Assembly: GCA_900752785.1 (NCBI GenBank)
Contig: CAADWP010000224.1
Span: 1 to 29,773 of the forward strand
From: an uncultured Ruminococcus sp.
GTDB lineage: Bacteria > Bacillota > Clostridia > Oscillospirales > Ruminococcaceae
Length of the DNA: 29,773 nt
Direction of reading: 5' to 3'
Shown: positions 8,069 to 15,827 of the stretch, piece by piece
Numbering within the stretch: the stretch's first letter is position 1
Layout of the letters: each line of letters begins with the position of its first letter
Made by a program: the position numbers and the translations under genes
Notes under the pieces: generated by a model
What the model saw: only the letters and a program-made list of their open reading frames with translations
Told to the model about the DNA's origin: nothing
The model's database searches: none

Positions 8069-8701
8069 TTATTTTTTTGGCGCGGACATGGGTGCAGAGG
8101 TGAGCTGATTTTGTATATCCATTCTTTTTTGAATGTGTTTAATCATTTCATAACAGTTCTCAATGCAGCATGAAAAAACTTCAGGATTATTTGACATATT
8201 GTCGTGAATAAATATTTGTATGCATATGCTCTTTCTTTTTTGAGTGAATACGCGTACATTGATAACGCTTCGATACGGCGCTTCAAAGGATTTTAAACTA
8301 AAGCCGATTGCTGATGTTCCGAAAATACAGTTTTCGTGAATATGCAAGGCGTTGTTTTTTAATATTTGGTATTTTATTCCTGATAATGAAGTTCCTATAG
8401 AAAGAAAAATTATTCCGATGATAATATGTGGAAAAAGTGTATCTGAATCAAAAAAATTATTATAAAAAAATAACATTATAAGACCTGTTATTAATAGAAT
8501 ACAATAACATACGATTATAATCTTATACTTTATTGCTGATTTGTGATTGTAATATGAAACTGCAATTTCTTTTCCCTTATTGAAGCTGTTTGGATCAAGA
8601 TGCAAAAGCTGTTGCTCATTATTGTTTCTTGGCGCACTGCACTGGTTAGATGATTTTGAAGCTTCCGCAGCTTGAGTTCTGTGGTTTTTGCAATAACGCA
8701 T
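8069..8701 (-). CDS. Unknown AT-rich membrane protein divergent from an XRE regulator
   Basis: A 210-residue protein I cannot assign to a family. The N-terminal 50 or so residues are hydrophilic, with two early Cys (MRYCKNHRT and NQCSAP) and many Asn and Gln. Two hydrophobic spans follow (about 60-80, IIIVCYCILLITGLIMLFF, and about 90-107, IIIGIIFLSIGTSL). The C-terminal 100 residues are soluble and strand-rich, a layout resembling bPH-like membrane proteins. Its base composition is more AT-rich than the flanking genes, which hints at different ancestry. GAGG stands seven bases before the ATG. Its promoter contains the palindrome at 8755-8769, so the divergent XRE protein probably represses it. 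A role in membrane stress or immunity to a toxin is possible but not shown. Confidence 0.6.
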   Translation of the reverse strand: MRYCKNHRTQAAEASKSSNQCSAPRNNNEQQLLHLDPNSFNKGKEIAVSYYNHKSAIKYKIIIVCYCILLITGLIMLFFYNNFFDSDTLFPHIIIGIIFLSIGTSLSGIKYQILKNNALHIHENCIFGTSAIGFSLKSFEAPYRSVINVRVFTQKRKSICIQIFIHDNMSNNPEVFSCCIENCYEMIKHIQKRMDIQNQLTSAPMSAPKK

Positions 8702-8749
8702 AATTTAACCTCGATATGTATAAATCAAGGGCAATATGTCCACAATAGT

Positions 8750-8778
8750 GTTATAGGACAAATTGTCCTAATTGTCAA
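8750..8778 (-). promoter_or_regulatory. Promoter of the AT-rich membrane protein, containing an operator
   Basis: TTGACA (8778-8773), an exact 17-base spacer and TATAAC (8755-8750) on the minus strand. The palindrome at 8755-8769 occupies almost the whole spacer, so a protein bound there would block RNA polymerase. The -35 box is also part of TTGTCAA on the plus strand (8772-8778), which may serve as a weak -35 box for the divergent regulator gene, whose possible -10 box TATAAT is at 8798-8803. Confidence 0.8.
8755..8769. promoter_or_regulatory. Palindromic operator AGGACAA-N-TTGTCCT
   Basis: A perfect inverted repeat with 7-base arms and one central base between divergent genes. Related GTCC/GTCA half-sites flank it (TGTCC near 8737-8741 and TTGTCA at 8772-8777). 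The position and symmetry fit the binding site of a dimeric XRE-family repressor, most simply the neighbouring product. Confidence 0.75.
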
Positions 8779-8826
8779 GCTTTTTTATTGCCTGTTTTAT
8801 AATTATTATTATTATGAGGTGATAAA

Positions 8827-9042
8827 ATGTTTGTCAGAATCAGGAATCTTAGAGAAGACAGCGATAAAACTCAAAAAGAAGTATCGGATTATCTTTTTTG
8901 CGATCAGTCCCTTTATTCCAAGTATGAACGCGGGACAAGAGTCGTTCCGGTTGAAATAATAATAAAGCTGGCGAAGCTTTACGGAACGAGTACAGACTAT
9001 ATTCTTGGATTAACAGACGAAAAGGAACCGTATAAAAAATAA
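8827..9042 (+). CDS. XRE-family helix-turn-helix transcriptional regulator
   Basis: A 71-residue single-domain regulator of the Cro/CI (HTH_3) type. Residues 4-58 form the five-helix domain: RIRNLREDSDKTQKEVSDYL, recognition helix segment DQSLYSKYERGTR, then PVEIIIKLAKLYGTSTDYILGLTD, the classic family ending. There is no sensor or dimerisation domain, so it probably acts as a small repressor. GAGGTGATAAA precedes the ATG. It diverges from the AT-rich membrane protein, and the palindrome between them is its likely site, giving autoregulation plus repression of that neighbour. The signal that relieves repression is unknown. Confidence 0.92.
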   Translation: MFVRIRNLREDSDKTQKEVSDYLFCDQSLYSKYERGTRVVPVEIIIKLAKLYGTSTDYILGLTDEKEPYKK

Positions 9043-9070
9043 GGCTGACGAATTTTTGTGCGTCAGCCTT
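9031..9070. terminator. Bidirectional terminator between the XRE gene and tadA
   Basis: A 10-bp perfect stem (9041-9050 with 9061-9070) and a 10-base loop. On the minus strand it is followed by ATTTTTTATA, serving tadA. On the plus strand it is followed by TAAAAT, serving the XRE gene less strongly. Confidence 0.85.
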
Positions 9071-9104
9071 TAAAATATCTAAATATAACTTGTTATTTCT
9101 TAAA

Positions 9105-9575
9105 TTATAACATGTTTTTGTGTTTCTGCTTTTTCCTTAAGTTCTTAAAAAAATCAGATAGCAGGGCTGAGCATTCCGTCTCCATTAACCCACCTTTAAC
9201 TGTGGGATGATGATTATATGGCAGCTCGAATATGGACTGAACGGAGACGGCGGAACCGCTTTTGAGGTCGTATGCGCCGAAAATAACGTTGTCGATGCGG
9301 GCGTTGATTATAGCGCCGCAGCACATCGGGCAAGGTTCGAGAGTCACATAAATTGCGCAATCGGGCAGTCTCCAGCCTCCAAGTTTTTTGCAGGAGTTGT
9401 TTATAGCTATAATTTCGGCATGAGCAAGGGCGTTTTTTCCTGTCTCGCGCATATTACGTCCTTCTCCGATTATTTCTCCGGTAGATTTTTTCACAACTAC
9501 GGCGCCTACCGGAACTTCGCCTTCGTCGGCAGCCTGCCGTGCAAGCTCAATAGCTCGTTCCATAAAATGTTCCAT
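9105..9575 (-). CDS. tadA: tRNA-specific adenosine deaminase
   Basis: Zinc-dependent deaminase that converts the wobble adenosine 34 of tRNA-Arg(ACG) to inosine. At 156 residues it is the usual length. The active site is intact: H52-A-E54 (HAE, zinc ligand and proton shuttle) and P81-C82-P83-M84-C85 (the two zinc cysteines). The surrounding GAVVV and GWRLPDCAIYVTLEPCPMCCGAI segments are typical. The ATG at 9575 has GAGGG upstream, overlapping the end of the CPBP-like gene; the stop-to-start gap is nine bases, so the two form a transcription unit. The C-terminus is basic (KKQKHK), as in many homologues that bind the anticodon stem. Confidence 0.95.
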   Translation of the reverse strand: MEHFMERAIELARQAADEGEVPVGAVVVKKSTGEIIGEGRNMRETGKNALAHAEIIAINNSCKKLGGWRLPDCAIYVTLEPCPMCCGAIINARIDNVIFGAYDLKSGSAVSVQSIFELPYNHHPTVKGGLMETECSALLSDFFKNLRKKQKHKNML

Positions 9576-9584
9576 GTTTTTCCC

Positions 9585-10754
9585 TCAAAAAAGAAATCTG
9601 AAAGCGGCTTCAAAAATACATATGATCGCCATGACAGAATATGGGAAAGCTTTCGCCGCCGCAGAATACCGCCTTAAAGTTGATGTGTGGGATTTATAGA
9701 GCGCGATATGATGCTTTTCTTTTGAACGTCCTGCAAGGTATATCAATATAAAAGTGACCGCTCCAACAATAAATGTTACAAGCATAAAGGTGTTGCGGTG
9801 AACGAGCGCTTTAAAGGAATTGCTGCCGGAAAGTATGATAATTGCAAAAGAGTACATTCTGTATATTATGCGAACGAAAAAAGCTGTTATGATAGTTCCG
9901 CTTCTCAGCATTCCGAGAGAGGCTACGACAGAGATGAGAATAGCCGCAGGCATTTCGGTAAAGTCTCTTGTAAGCAGGCAGGCTGTGACAGCGGTAACGA
10001 TCGTGGCAAAGACATCGCCGAACTGCCTTAGCGCGGCAAAAATAGCTCCTCTGAAGAAGAGTTCGGAAACAATAGGGATAACCAGAATATTGAATATTAA
10101 ATAAAATATAAAATCGGATTGTCCCCAGAAGGAAACATCGTCCGTGCCATCCGACATGAAGAAAGCGTAGATATCCTGAACGTCGTTTGAATAAGCAGCC
10201 GGGAGACAGGCTACAGTGCAAACCATAAGCGTTATTGCAATAGCATTAACGATTTCCGTTGATGATTTTACATTGCTCATGAACTCCACTCTGAACGGCA
10301 GCTTTAGCCTTGTATGAATGTAAATTGCAGGTACGAGAAGCTTTAAGACTGATATAAGTACTATCATACCGACAATTTCCGTGCTTCCGCCATAATAGCC
10401 GGAACCGAAAATGTTGACGTTTATGTTAAGTCCTAAGGCATTAAAAATCAACACAAGAAATTTGCTTATAATAGTGTCAATAACAATGGCTATCAGCATT
10501 GATATGCCGATTATGTGCATTATATTGGTAACGGCGCGTTTTTCAGCGTCAGCAAAGGTGGTGGTTTCAAATCCGCGGCTGTCGTTAAAAATGCTTTCCT
10601 TGGGATTTTTGCTGTAGTTGAAGGCAAAAGGATTTTTTTTATTTTTGCGCCAGTTTACGTATTTTTCATTGTAAGAATCGTTCTGAGTTGAAAAATCAAA
10701 TTCATTGATAACGTCTATCGCCGAAATTTCATCGCCGTGCGGTGCTTTGTTCAT
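9585..10754 (-). CDS. CPBP-family membrane protein with degenerate protease motifs
   Basis: A 389-residue polytopic membrane protein. The first 75 residues are hydrophilic and cytoplasmic. Seven or eight hydrophobic spans follow, with the ABI/CPBP (CAAX protease-like) core at about 215-300. The family catalytic motifs are broken. The EExxxR motif reads S230-E231-LFF-R235-G, the FxxxH motif has Arg where His is expected (near R263, CLLTRDF), and the HxxxN/D motif reads R295-IIY-R299. Proteolysis is therefore unlikely, and a pseudoprotease or scaffold role is the inference. It contrasts with the intact paralogue at 14862-15827. GGAGG precedes the ATG; tadA follows nine bases after the stop. Alternatively, the motif alignment is off by one helix, which a structural model would settle. 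Confidence 0.75.
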   Translation of the reverse strand: MNKAPHGDEISAIDVINEFDFSTQNDSYNEKYVNWRKNKKNPFAFNYSKNPKESIFNDSRGFETTTFADAEKRAVTNIMHIIGISMLIAIVIDTIISKFLVLIFNALGLNINVNIFGSGYYGGSTEIVGMIVLISVLKLLVPAIYIHTRLKLPFRVEFMSNVKSSTEIVNAIAITLMVCTVACLPAAYSNDVQDIYAFFMSDGTDDVSFWGQSDFIFYLIFNILVIPIVSELFFRGAIFAALRQFGDVFATIVTAVTACLLTRDFTEMPAAILISVVASLGMLRSGTIITAFFVRIIYRMYSFAIIILSGSNSFKALVHRNTFMLVTFIVGAVTFILIYLAGRSKEKHHIALYKSHTSTLRRYSAAAKAFPYSVMAIICIFEAAFRFLF

Positions 10755-11094
10755 GTTTTAAGCCTCCTTTCGCTCCGTATTGAATCTAAAGTGAATCTTT
10801 AAAATTTCCCAATATAATTTTATCATATCATGCTGCGATTAATGTTATTAATTATACGGATTTATATAAAAAAAATATTAATTGGAAATATCTTTTGCTT
10901 TGTGTTCGGGGCTGCTGCACCAAATTTGCTGAGTCATTGTGTAATACCGTATAATTCAAGCTGTATTGCAGGTTTTGTGTTTCATCGGCTTGCATTTCCG
11001 AAAAAAATATGTTATAATATAAACAGTAATATACAATTATCTTGCTTGCTGTTTTGGGCGTTTTTTGAAAGTAAATGAATTTGAGGTGAGCTCA
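10755..11094. other. Intergenic region without a visible gene (340 bases)
   Basis: A divergent intergenic region that is AT-rich between 10800 and 10880. I see no credible small frame with a ribosome site and no hairpin terminator. A minus-strand TATAAT-like box is present near 10812-10817 but has no good -35 partner. The clear element is the plus-strand promoter at 10990-11018. Confidence 0.6.
10990..11018 (+). promoter_or_regulatory. Promoter of the small membrane protein and arsR-like operon
   Basis: TTGCAT (10990-10995), a 17-base spacer and TATAAT (11013-11018), about 77 bases before the TTG start at 11095. Confidence 0.8.
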
Positions 11095-11535
11095 TTGGAG
11101 TTTTTAGCTGTAACCGCAGTTATAGTCGTGATATGTGTTATGATCGGAGTAAATACAGGTCTTATGGCGGCAGCAGCGGCAGCGATTATCGGGCTGCTGG
11201 TCGCTGCAATGGCATTATTTTTTATTTGGTTTTTCTTTTCTCTTATCCGTACCAAAACGGCAAAGGGATTCTTTCTGCGAATTGAAAAAAATAATAAGTA
11301 TGGTTTCCCTACTGCAATTTACAGCATCGACGGAAAAGAATATCCCTGTGTTTTTCCGGCGGAGACATTTTTTATATCAGTCCTTTATAAAAAAGACAAA
11401 CTGTACAGGCTTTTTTTCAGCGAAAAGAAATGCGCCGTTTTTGACAGATTTGCCTTAATTACTTGTATTACGGGATTTGTTTGCAGTATTGCTGCTGTCA
11501 TAGCGGCAGTCGAGTTATATATTAAAAATTTTTAG
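11095..11535 (+). CDS. Small membrane protein of unknown function (TTG start)
   Basis: A 146-residue protein with two hydrophobic spans at the N-terminus (about 2-20, FLAVTAVIVVICVMIGV, and 24-51, an Ala-rich stretch ending FFIWFFFSLI). A soluble middle part carries TKTAKGFFLRI and an IDGKEYPCVFPAETFF strand pair, and a third span lies near the C-terminus (ITGFVCSIAAVIAAV). The start chosen is TTG at 11095, because GAGGTG lies six bases upstream; a longer frame from 11065 lacks a site. I do not recognise the family. It is 21 bases upstream of the ArsR-like gene and shares its promoter, so the two may be regulated together. No metal-binding motif is visible. Confidence 0.6.
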   Translation: MEFLAVTAVIVVICVMIGVNTGLMAAAAAAIIGLLVAAMALFFIWFFFSLIRTKTAKGFFLRIEKNNKYGFPTAIYSIDGKEYPCVFPAETFFISVLYKKDKLYRLFFSEKKCAVFDRFALITCITGFVCSIAAVIAAVELYIKNF

Positions 11536-11556
11536 GCAGCATCAAGGGAGGAAATT

Positions 11557-11907
11557 ATGGAAGAACATATCTGCGGCGGATGCGGAATACACAAGGATAT
11601 AGTTGACAAGGTCTCAAAAGTCATGCCTGACGAGGCCGCGCTTTACGACGCGGCGGAGCTGCTCAAGGTTTTCGGCGATTCCACAAGGATACGAATAATT
11701 TTCGTGTTGTGTCAGAGTGAGATGTGCGTATGCGATATAGCCAACATTCTTGGAATGACCCAGTCGGCGATCTCTCACCAGCTTCGCGTATTGAAGCAGG
11801 CGCGCCTTGTAAGCTCGCGCAGAGAGGGTAAAACGATTTTTTATTCTATTTGCGACGCTCATGTTAAAACGATTTTTTATCATGCAATGGAACACGTAAT
11901 GGAGTGA
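11557..11907 (+). CDS. ArsR/SmtB-family metal-sensing repressor, CadC-like
   Basis: A 116-residue winged-helix repressor. The recognition region reads DIANILGMTQSAISHQLRVLK, followed by the wing RREGKTIFYSI. Two metal-site patterns of the CadC type are visible. The first is a thiolate site from C6 and C9 near the N-terminus (HICGGCGIH) with C57 and C59 in EMCVCD. The second is an alpha5 site of D100-x-H102 and H113-x-x-E116, matching the DxH...HxxE pattern. Family knowledge says soft metals (Cd, Pb, Zn) bind the first site, Zn the second, and binding releases DNA. AGGGAGG precedes the ATG. No metal ATPase or metallothionein gene is adjacent; the next gene is an amidohydrolase four bases downstream. 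Confidence 0.9.
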   Translation: MEEHICGGCGIHKDIVDKVSKVMPDEAALYDAAELLKVFGDSTRIRIIFVLCQSEMCVCDIANILGMTQSAISHQLRVLKQARLVSSRREGKTIFYSICDAHVKTIFYHAMEHVME

Positions 11908-11911
11908 ATTT

Positions 11912-12724
11912 ATGGAATATTTTGACTTTCATACTCATGCATTCGCAGACGCTCTTGCATCGCGCGCGATTGGAGCTTTATCGGAAACGAGCGGTATAAT
12001 TCCTGCCACAGACGGAACGATCCGCGGATTGAGGGATATAATGCGGAAAAATAATATAGGCAGAGCGCTGCTGCTTCCGGTCGCGACAAAGCCTTCGCAG
12101 CAGACAGTCATTAACAATTGGGCTGCAGAAACGGTCGGAGACGGCATATATTGCTGCGGAACGATCCACCCCGACGCTGAAGATGCTGTCGAGGAGGTTC
12201 GCCGTATAAAAAGTCTTGGACTTCTCGGAATAAAATTTCATTCAGAATATCAGTTCTTCCGTCCGGACGAGGAGCGAATGTTCCCGATATACGAGGCGAT
12301 CGCGGAGGAAGAGCTTATCGCGGTATTTCACGGCGGCTGGGATCCGTATTCTGAAGACGAGGTACGTGCTGCACCTGAGTGTTTTACTGTAGTAGCCGAA
12401 AATTTTCCGAAGCTTAAAATAGTGGCGGCGCATCTTGGAGCGATGAATCTATGGGATGATGTGGAAAAATATCTTGCCGGGAAATATGACAATATATGGT
12501 TCGATGTTAGCGTTATCGCACGGTATATCACGGATTTTACGCAGGTCGGCAGGATAATCGCGGCGCACGGCGCAGATAAGATACTTTTCGGCAGCGACTG
12601 TCCTTGGGACGATCCCGCAAACGAGATCGCCATGATAAACAGCCTGCCTCTCAGCGAGGAGGAAAGGGCGATGATCTTTTATAAAAATGCTGAAAAGCTG
12701 CTGGGGTTAAGCGATCCCGTTTGA
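11912..12724 (+). CDS. Amidohydrolase-2-family TIM-barrel metal hydrolase
   Basis: A 270-residue single-domain (beta/alpha)8 hydrolase of the amidohydrolase-2 (PF04909) group. Expected metal and catalytic residues are present: H7-x-H9 in the first strand, K108/H110 in GIKFHSEY, H140 in FHGG, H174 in AAHLGAMN and D229 in FGSDCPW. The family includes decarboxylases and lactonases acting on small organic acids; the substrate here cannot be told. It starts four bases after the ArsR-like stop and has no strong site of its own (GGAGTGAATTT), so it is probably translationally coupled to the regulator. A metalloenzyme made under a metal sensor is possible, but co-regulation for another reason is not excluded. 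Confidence 0.87.
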   Translation: MEYFDFHTHAFADALASRAIGALSETSGIIPATDGTIRGLRDIMRKNNIGRALLLPVATKPSQQTVINNWAAETVGDGIYCCGTIHPDAEDAVEEVRRIKSLGLLGIKFHSEYQFFRPDEERMFPIYEAIAEEELIAVFHGGWDPYSEDEVRAAPECFTVVAENFPKLKIVAAHLGAMNLWDDVEKYLAGKYDNIWFDVSVIARYITDFTQVGRIIAAHGADKILFGSDCPWDDPANEIAMINSLPLSEEERAMIFYKNAEKLLGLSDPV

Positions 12725-12810
12725 CAGAGTGTTGATTGAAGCGTTCACAGCCTGTTTGCAGGCAAGTTCGTGTCGGAAAAATAAAAATTCCGGATTTCTT
12801 TCCTCGCCTG

Positions 12811-12839
12811 TTGAAAATTCTTTTTATGTATGTTATAAT
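12811..12839 (+). promoter_or_regulatory. Promoter of metG
   Basis: TTGAAA (12811-12816), a 17-base spacer and TATAAT (12834-12839), about 36 bases before the metG ATG. The leader is too short for a T-box, so no tRNA-sensing leader is present. Confidence 0.82.
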
Positions 12840-12875
12840 ATAAACGAATCAAAATCGAACGACAGGAGAATAGAT

Positions 12876-14825
12876 ATGAGTAAAAAACCTTATTATATTA
12901 CGACAGCCATTGCCTATGCGTCGAAAAAGCCGCATATCGGCAATACCTACGAAATAGTGTTTACCGATGCGGTCGCGCGTTATAAGAGAATGCAGGGATA
13001 CGACGTGTTCATGCTTACCGGCACTGACGAACACGGGATAAAAATAGAGGAGCTTGCCAAGGAGGAAGGGATTTCTCCGAAGGAACACGTTGATAAGGTG
13101 GCTGCCGAGATCAGGAATATCTGCGATCTTATGAATGTTTCTTATGATGGCTTTATCAGAACTACCGACGAGCAGCATGAAAAGATCGTCCAGAAAATTT
13201 TTACAAAGCTTTATGAACAGGGCGATATCTACAAAAGCTCATACGAGGGGCTTTACTGTACGCCGTGCGAGAGCTTCTGGACGGAATCTCAGCTTGTTGA
13301 CGGAAAATGCCCTGACTGCGGCAGAGAAGTAAAACCTGCCAACGAAGAAGCATATTTCCTCAGACTTTCAAAGTATCAGAAATGGCTTGAGGACTATATC
13401 GAGGAGCATCCGGATTTCATTGTTCCCGAAAGCCGCAAAAAGGAAATGCTCAACAATTTCATCAAGCCCGGACTTCAGGATCTCTGCGTTTCGAGAACGA
13501 CATTTAAATGGAGCATTCCCGTTACATTTGACCCGAAGCACGTAATTTACGTTTGGATAGACGCTCTTTCAAACTATATTACTGCTATGGGCTACGATCC
13601 CGACGGTTCTTCCGAGGTTTTTGAAAAATACTGGCCCTGCGACTGTCATGTTATCGGCAAGGATATCATGCGTTTCCACTCGATCTACTGGCCTATTATG
13701 CTTCATGCGCTCGGACTTGAGATCCCGAAACAGCTTTTCGGTCATAACTGGATCCTTTTCGGCGAGGACAAGATGAGCAAATCGAGAGGAAACGTTATTT
13801 ACTCCGACGACGTTGTAAAAGCGTTTGGCGTTGACGGCGCAAGATATTATCTTCTCAGCGAGATGCCTGTTAATTCAGACGGTTCGATCACTTATGAATC
13901 GCTTGTCGAGCGTTATAATTCCGACCTTGCCAACACATTGGGCAATTTGGTAAACAGAAGCGTTGCTATGGCGAAAAAATATTTTGGCGGCGAGATAATG
14001 CCTCCTATTGAGCACGGAACTGTTGACCATGAGCTTATTCATATGGCGGAGGAACTGCCGAAAAAGATAGAATCTCTCATGAATGAATACCGCATGGCTG
14101 ATACAATGGACGCAATAATGAGCCTTGCCCGCCGCGCAAATAAGTATATCGACGAAACATCGCCTTGGGTTCTTGCAAAGGACGAGGAGCAATCCGCAAG
14201 ACTGGGGACTGTGCTCTATAATCTCCTTGAAACTATCCGCTTTATCGGAGTTGCTCTCGAACCGTTTATGCCAGAAACTTCGGAAAAAATTCTGGACGAG
14301 ATCGGAGCAGGCAAGCGTGATCTTGCAAGTCTTGAACGCTTTGGCGCTCTTGAAGCCGGAAAGTATGTCGGTGAGCCTGTGCCGATTTTCGCAAGAATAG
14401 ATGCAGATAAATTCATGGAGGAGGCAAACGCTGAAATGGCGGCACGTGCCGCTGCTGCAAAAGCGGAGGAGGAAGCTCCTTCGGAGGAGATCGTGCTTGC
14501 TCCGGAGATATTGATCGACGATTTTGCGAAAATTGAGATAAGAGCGGCGAAAATTCTTTCCGCCGAAAAGATAAAGAAGTCGGATAAACTTCTTTGCTTG
14601 CAGCTCGACGACGGAATGGGCGGCAGACAGGTGGTTTCGGGTATCGCTCAGTACTATACGCCCGAGGAGCTTGTTGGCAAAAAAGTTCAGCTTATTGCCA
14701 ATCTTAAACCGGTGAAGCTCAGAGGGGTTGACAGCTTCGGCATGATCTGTGCCGCAGATACTCCCGACGGCGTAAAGGTGATTTTCTTGGACGACAGCAT
14801 TCCGGCAGGTTCAAAAATAAGATAA
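12876..14825 (+). CDS. metG: Methionine--tRNA ligase
   Basis: Class I synthetase that charges tRNA-Met and initiator tRNA. The start at 12876 (AGGAG upstream) gives 649 residues and the standard N-terminus MSKKPYYITTAIAYASKKPH; the open frame reaches 49 codons further without support. The HIGH-type motif is H20-IGN, and KMSKS is at 299-303. One zinc knuckle is formed by C128, C131, C145 and C148, as in the single-zinc form. After the anticodon-binding helical domain there is an acidic Ala/Glu linker (about 520-543). A C-terminal tRNA-binding OB domain of the EMAP/Trbp111 type (about 545-649) follows, which mediates dimerisation. It is a single-gene unit with its own promoter and terminator. 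Confidence 0.97.
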   Translation: MSKKPYYITTAIAYASKKPHIGNTYEIVFTDAVARYKRMQGYDVFMLTGTDEHGIKIEELAKEEGISPKEHVDKVAAEIRNICDLMNVSYDGFIRTTDEQHEKIVQKIFTKLYEQGDIYKSSYEGLYCTPCESFWTESQLVDGKCPDCGREVKPANEEAYFLRLSKYQKWLEDYIEEHPDFIVPESRKKEMLNNFIKPGLQDLCVSRTTFKWSIPVTFDPKHVIYVWIDALSNYITAMGYDPDGSSEVFEKYWPCDCHVIGKDIMRFHSIYWPIMLHALGLEIPKQLFGHNWILFGEDKMSKSRGNVIYSDDVVKAFGVDGARYYLLSEMPVNSDGSITYESLVERYNSDLANTLGNLVNRSVAMAKKYFGGEIMPPIEHGTVDHELIHMAEELPKKIESLMNEYRMADTMDAIMSLARRANKYIDETSPWVLAKDEEQSARLGTVLYNLLETIRFIGVALEPFMPETSEKILDEIGAGKRDLASLERFGALEAGKYVGEPVPIFARIDADKFMEEANAEMAARAAAAKAEEEAPSEEIVLAPEILIDDFAKIEIRAAKILSAEKIKKSDKLLCLQLDDGMGGRQVVSGIAQYYTPEELVGKKVQLIANLKPVKLRGVDSFGMICAADTPDGVKVIFLDDSIPAGSKIR

Positions 14826-14830
14826 AATTA

Positions 14831-14860
14831 ACGGTGAGGATTTTATCCTCACCGTTTTTT
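14831..14860. terminator. Bidirectional terminator between metG and the CPBP protease gene
   Basis: An 11-bp perfect stem (14831-14841 with 14845-14855) with a 3-base loop. TTTTT follows on the plus strand for metG. On the minus strand it is followed by TAATTTTATC for the convergent CPBP gene. Confidence 0.88.
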
Positions 14861-14861
14861 G

Positions 14862-15827
14862 TTATTCCAATTCCGGAGGTCGTTTCTTATTAATAACCAA
14901 AAGTACTGCGATAATTCCGATGCATAAGATAAGAGTTGTAAAAATGCTTCCCTCAATTCCAAATTTTCCTCCTGTGAGTATGGTCGAGGAGGAATTTGCC
15001 GATGTTCTGAATATAGATTCAGTGCTTCCGGAGCCGCTGACGCTGATGCCGAAAATATTTCCCTGTGAGAAATTCCAGATCGAGTGAACAGCGCAGATTC
15101 CCCAGATATCATTAAAGCATATCATATAGACCGCTGCAAAAACACCGAAGAGCGTAAGATTTATCATGGGAAGTACGGAAAATCCGGGATTAGCAGCGTG
15201 TGCTGCGGCAAAGGCGAGCGAGCTTACGGCGACCGCAAGATAAGGGGAATGCTTACCGCCTATGGAAGTCATAAGACAGCCGCGGAAGATAAATTCCTCG
15301 CTCATGCCCTGAAAGAAAAAACCCAGTAAATAGAGCAGTATCAATCCCACATTTATTTTTGTGCAAAGCTTAATGCCGTTTGCTCCGAAAAGAACCGTAA
15401 GCATGGTGATCGAGGTCATCATGATAATTCCCACTGCAAGACCCATGACGTAATTTCGAATGAGTCGGCGCTTTCTTACCCCCATTGAAGATAACTTCCG
15501 CATTTCGATAAAACGGCAGTATATCATGCTTAAAATCGTACCGAAAATTGTTCCTATGAGTGTTGGTATCATAACCTTCGGAGACATGGCAACATCTGAC
15601 GAAAGCTTTATTGAATCGCTGAAAGAAAGTTTCTTTTCGCCCTCAAGATAGCCCTGTGTATTTAGTCTCTCCATAAGAGGCACATAGGAGGCGGCAGCGG
15701 TAACTACAGATTCAGCTAAATAAATTACAAGGAATAGTGCGGCAAAGGAAAGCAGTTGTACTGCAAGATTAGGCGAGGCATGGGACTTTGACGCTTCCTT
15801 AAACATTTTGGAATTTAAATTTATCAT
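14862..15827 (-). CDS. CPBP-family intramembrane metalloprotease
   Basis: A 321-residue polytopic membrane protein with an intact ABI/CPBP catalytic core: E177-E178-FIF-R182 (EExxxR), F206-AAA-H210 (FxxxH) and H248-SIW-N252 (HxxxN). About eight hydrophobic spans are present. Family members cleave membrane-embedded peptides; roles include bacteriocin processing or immunity and CAAX-like processing. The substrate here is unknown and no bacteriocin-like gene is adjacent. The start at 15827 has AAAGGAG six bases upstream; the open frame extends 20 codons further without a site. It stands alone on the minus strand, sharing a terminator with metG. Confidence 0.9.
   Translation of the reverse strand: MINLNSKMFKEASKSHASPNLAVQLLSFAALFLVIYLAESVVTAAASYVPLMERLNTQGYLEGEKKLSFSDSIKLSSDVAMSPKVMIPTLIGTIFGTILSMIYCRFIEMRKLSSMGVRKRRLIRNYVMGLAVGIIMMTSITMLTVLFGANGIKLCTKINVGLILLYLLGFFFQGMSEEFIFRGCLMTSIGGKHSPYLAVAVSSLAFAAAHAANPGFSVLPMINLTLFGVFAAVYMICFNDIWGICAVHSIWNFSQGNIFGISVSGSGSTESIFRTSANSSSTILTGGKFGIEGSIFTTLILCIGIIAVLLVINKKRPPELE

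Noticed and set aside
12750..12763. Small hairpin (GCCTG/CAGGC) after the amidohydrolase as a terminator
   Set aside because: Five-base stem with no U run after it.
14862..15827. CPBP protease as a bacteriocin immunity or processing gene
   Set aside because: No bacteriocin precursor or ABC exporter gene lies near it, so the specific role is not supported.
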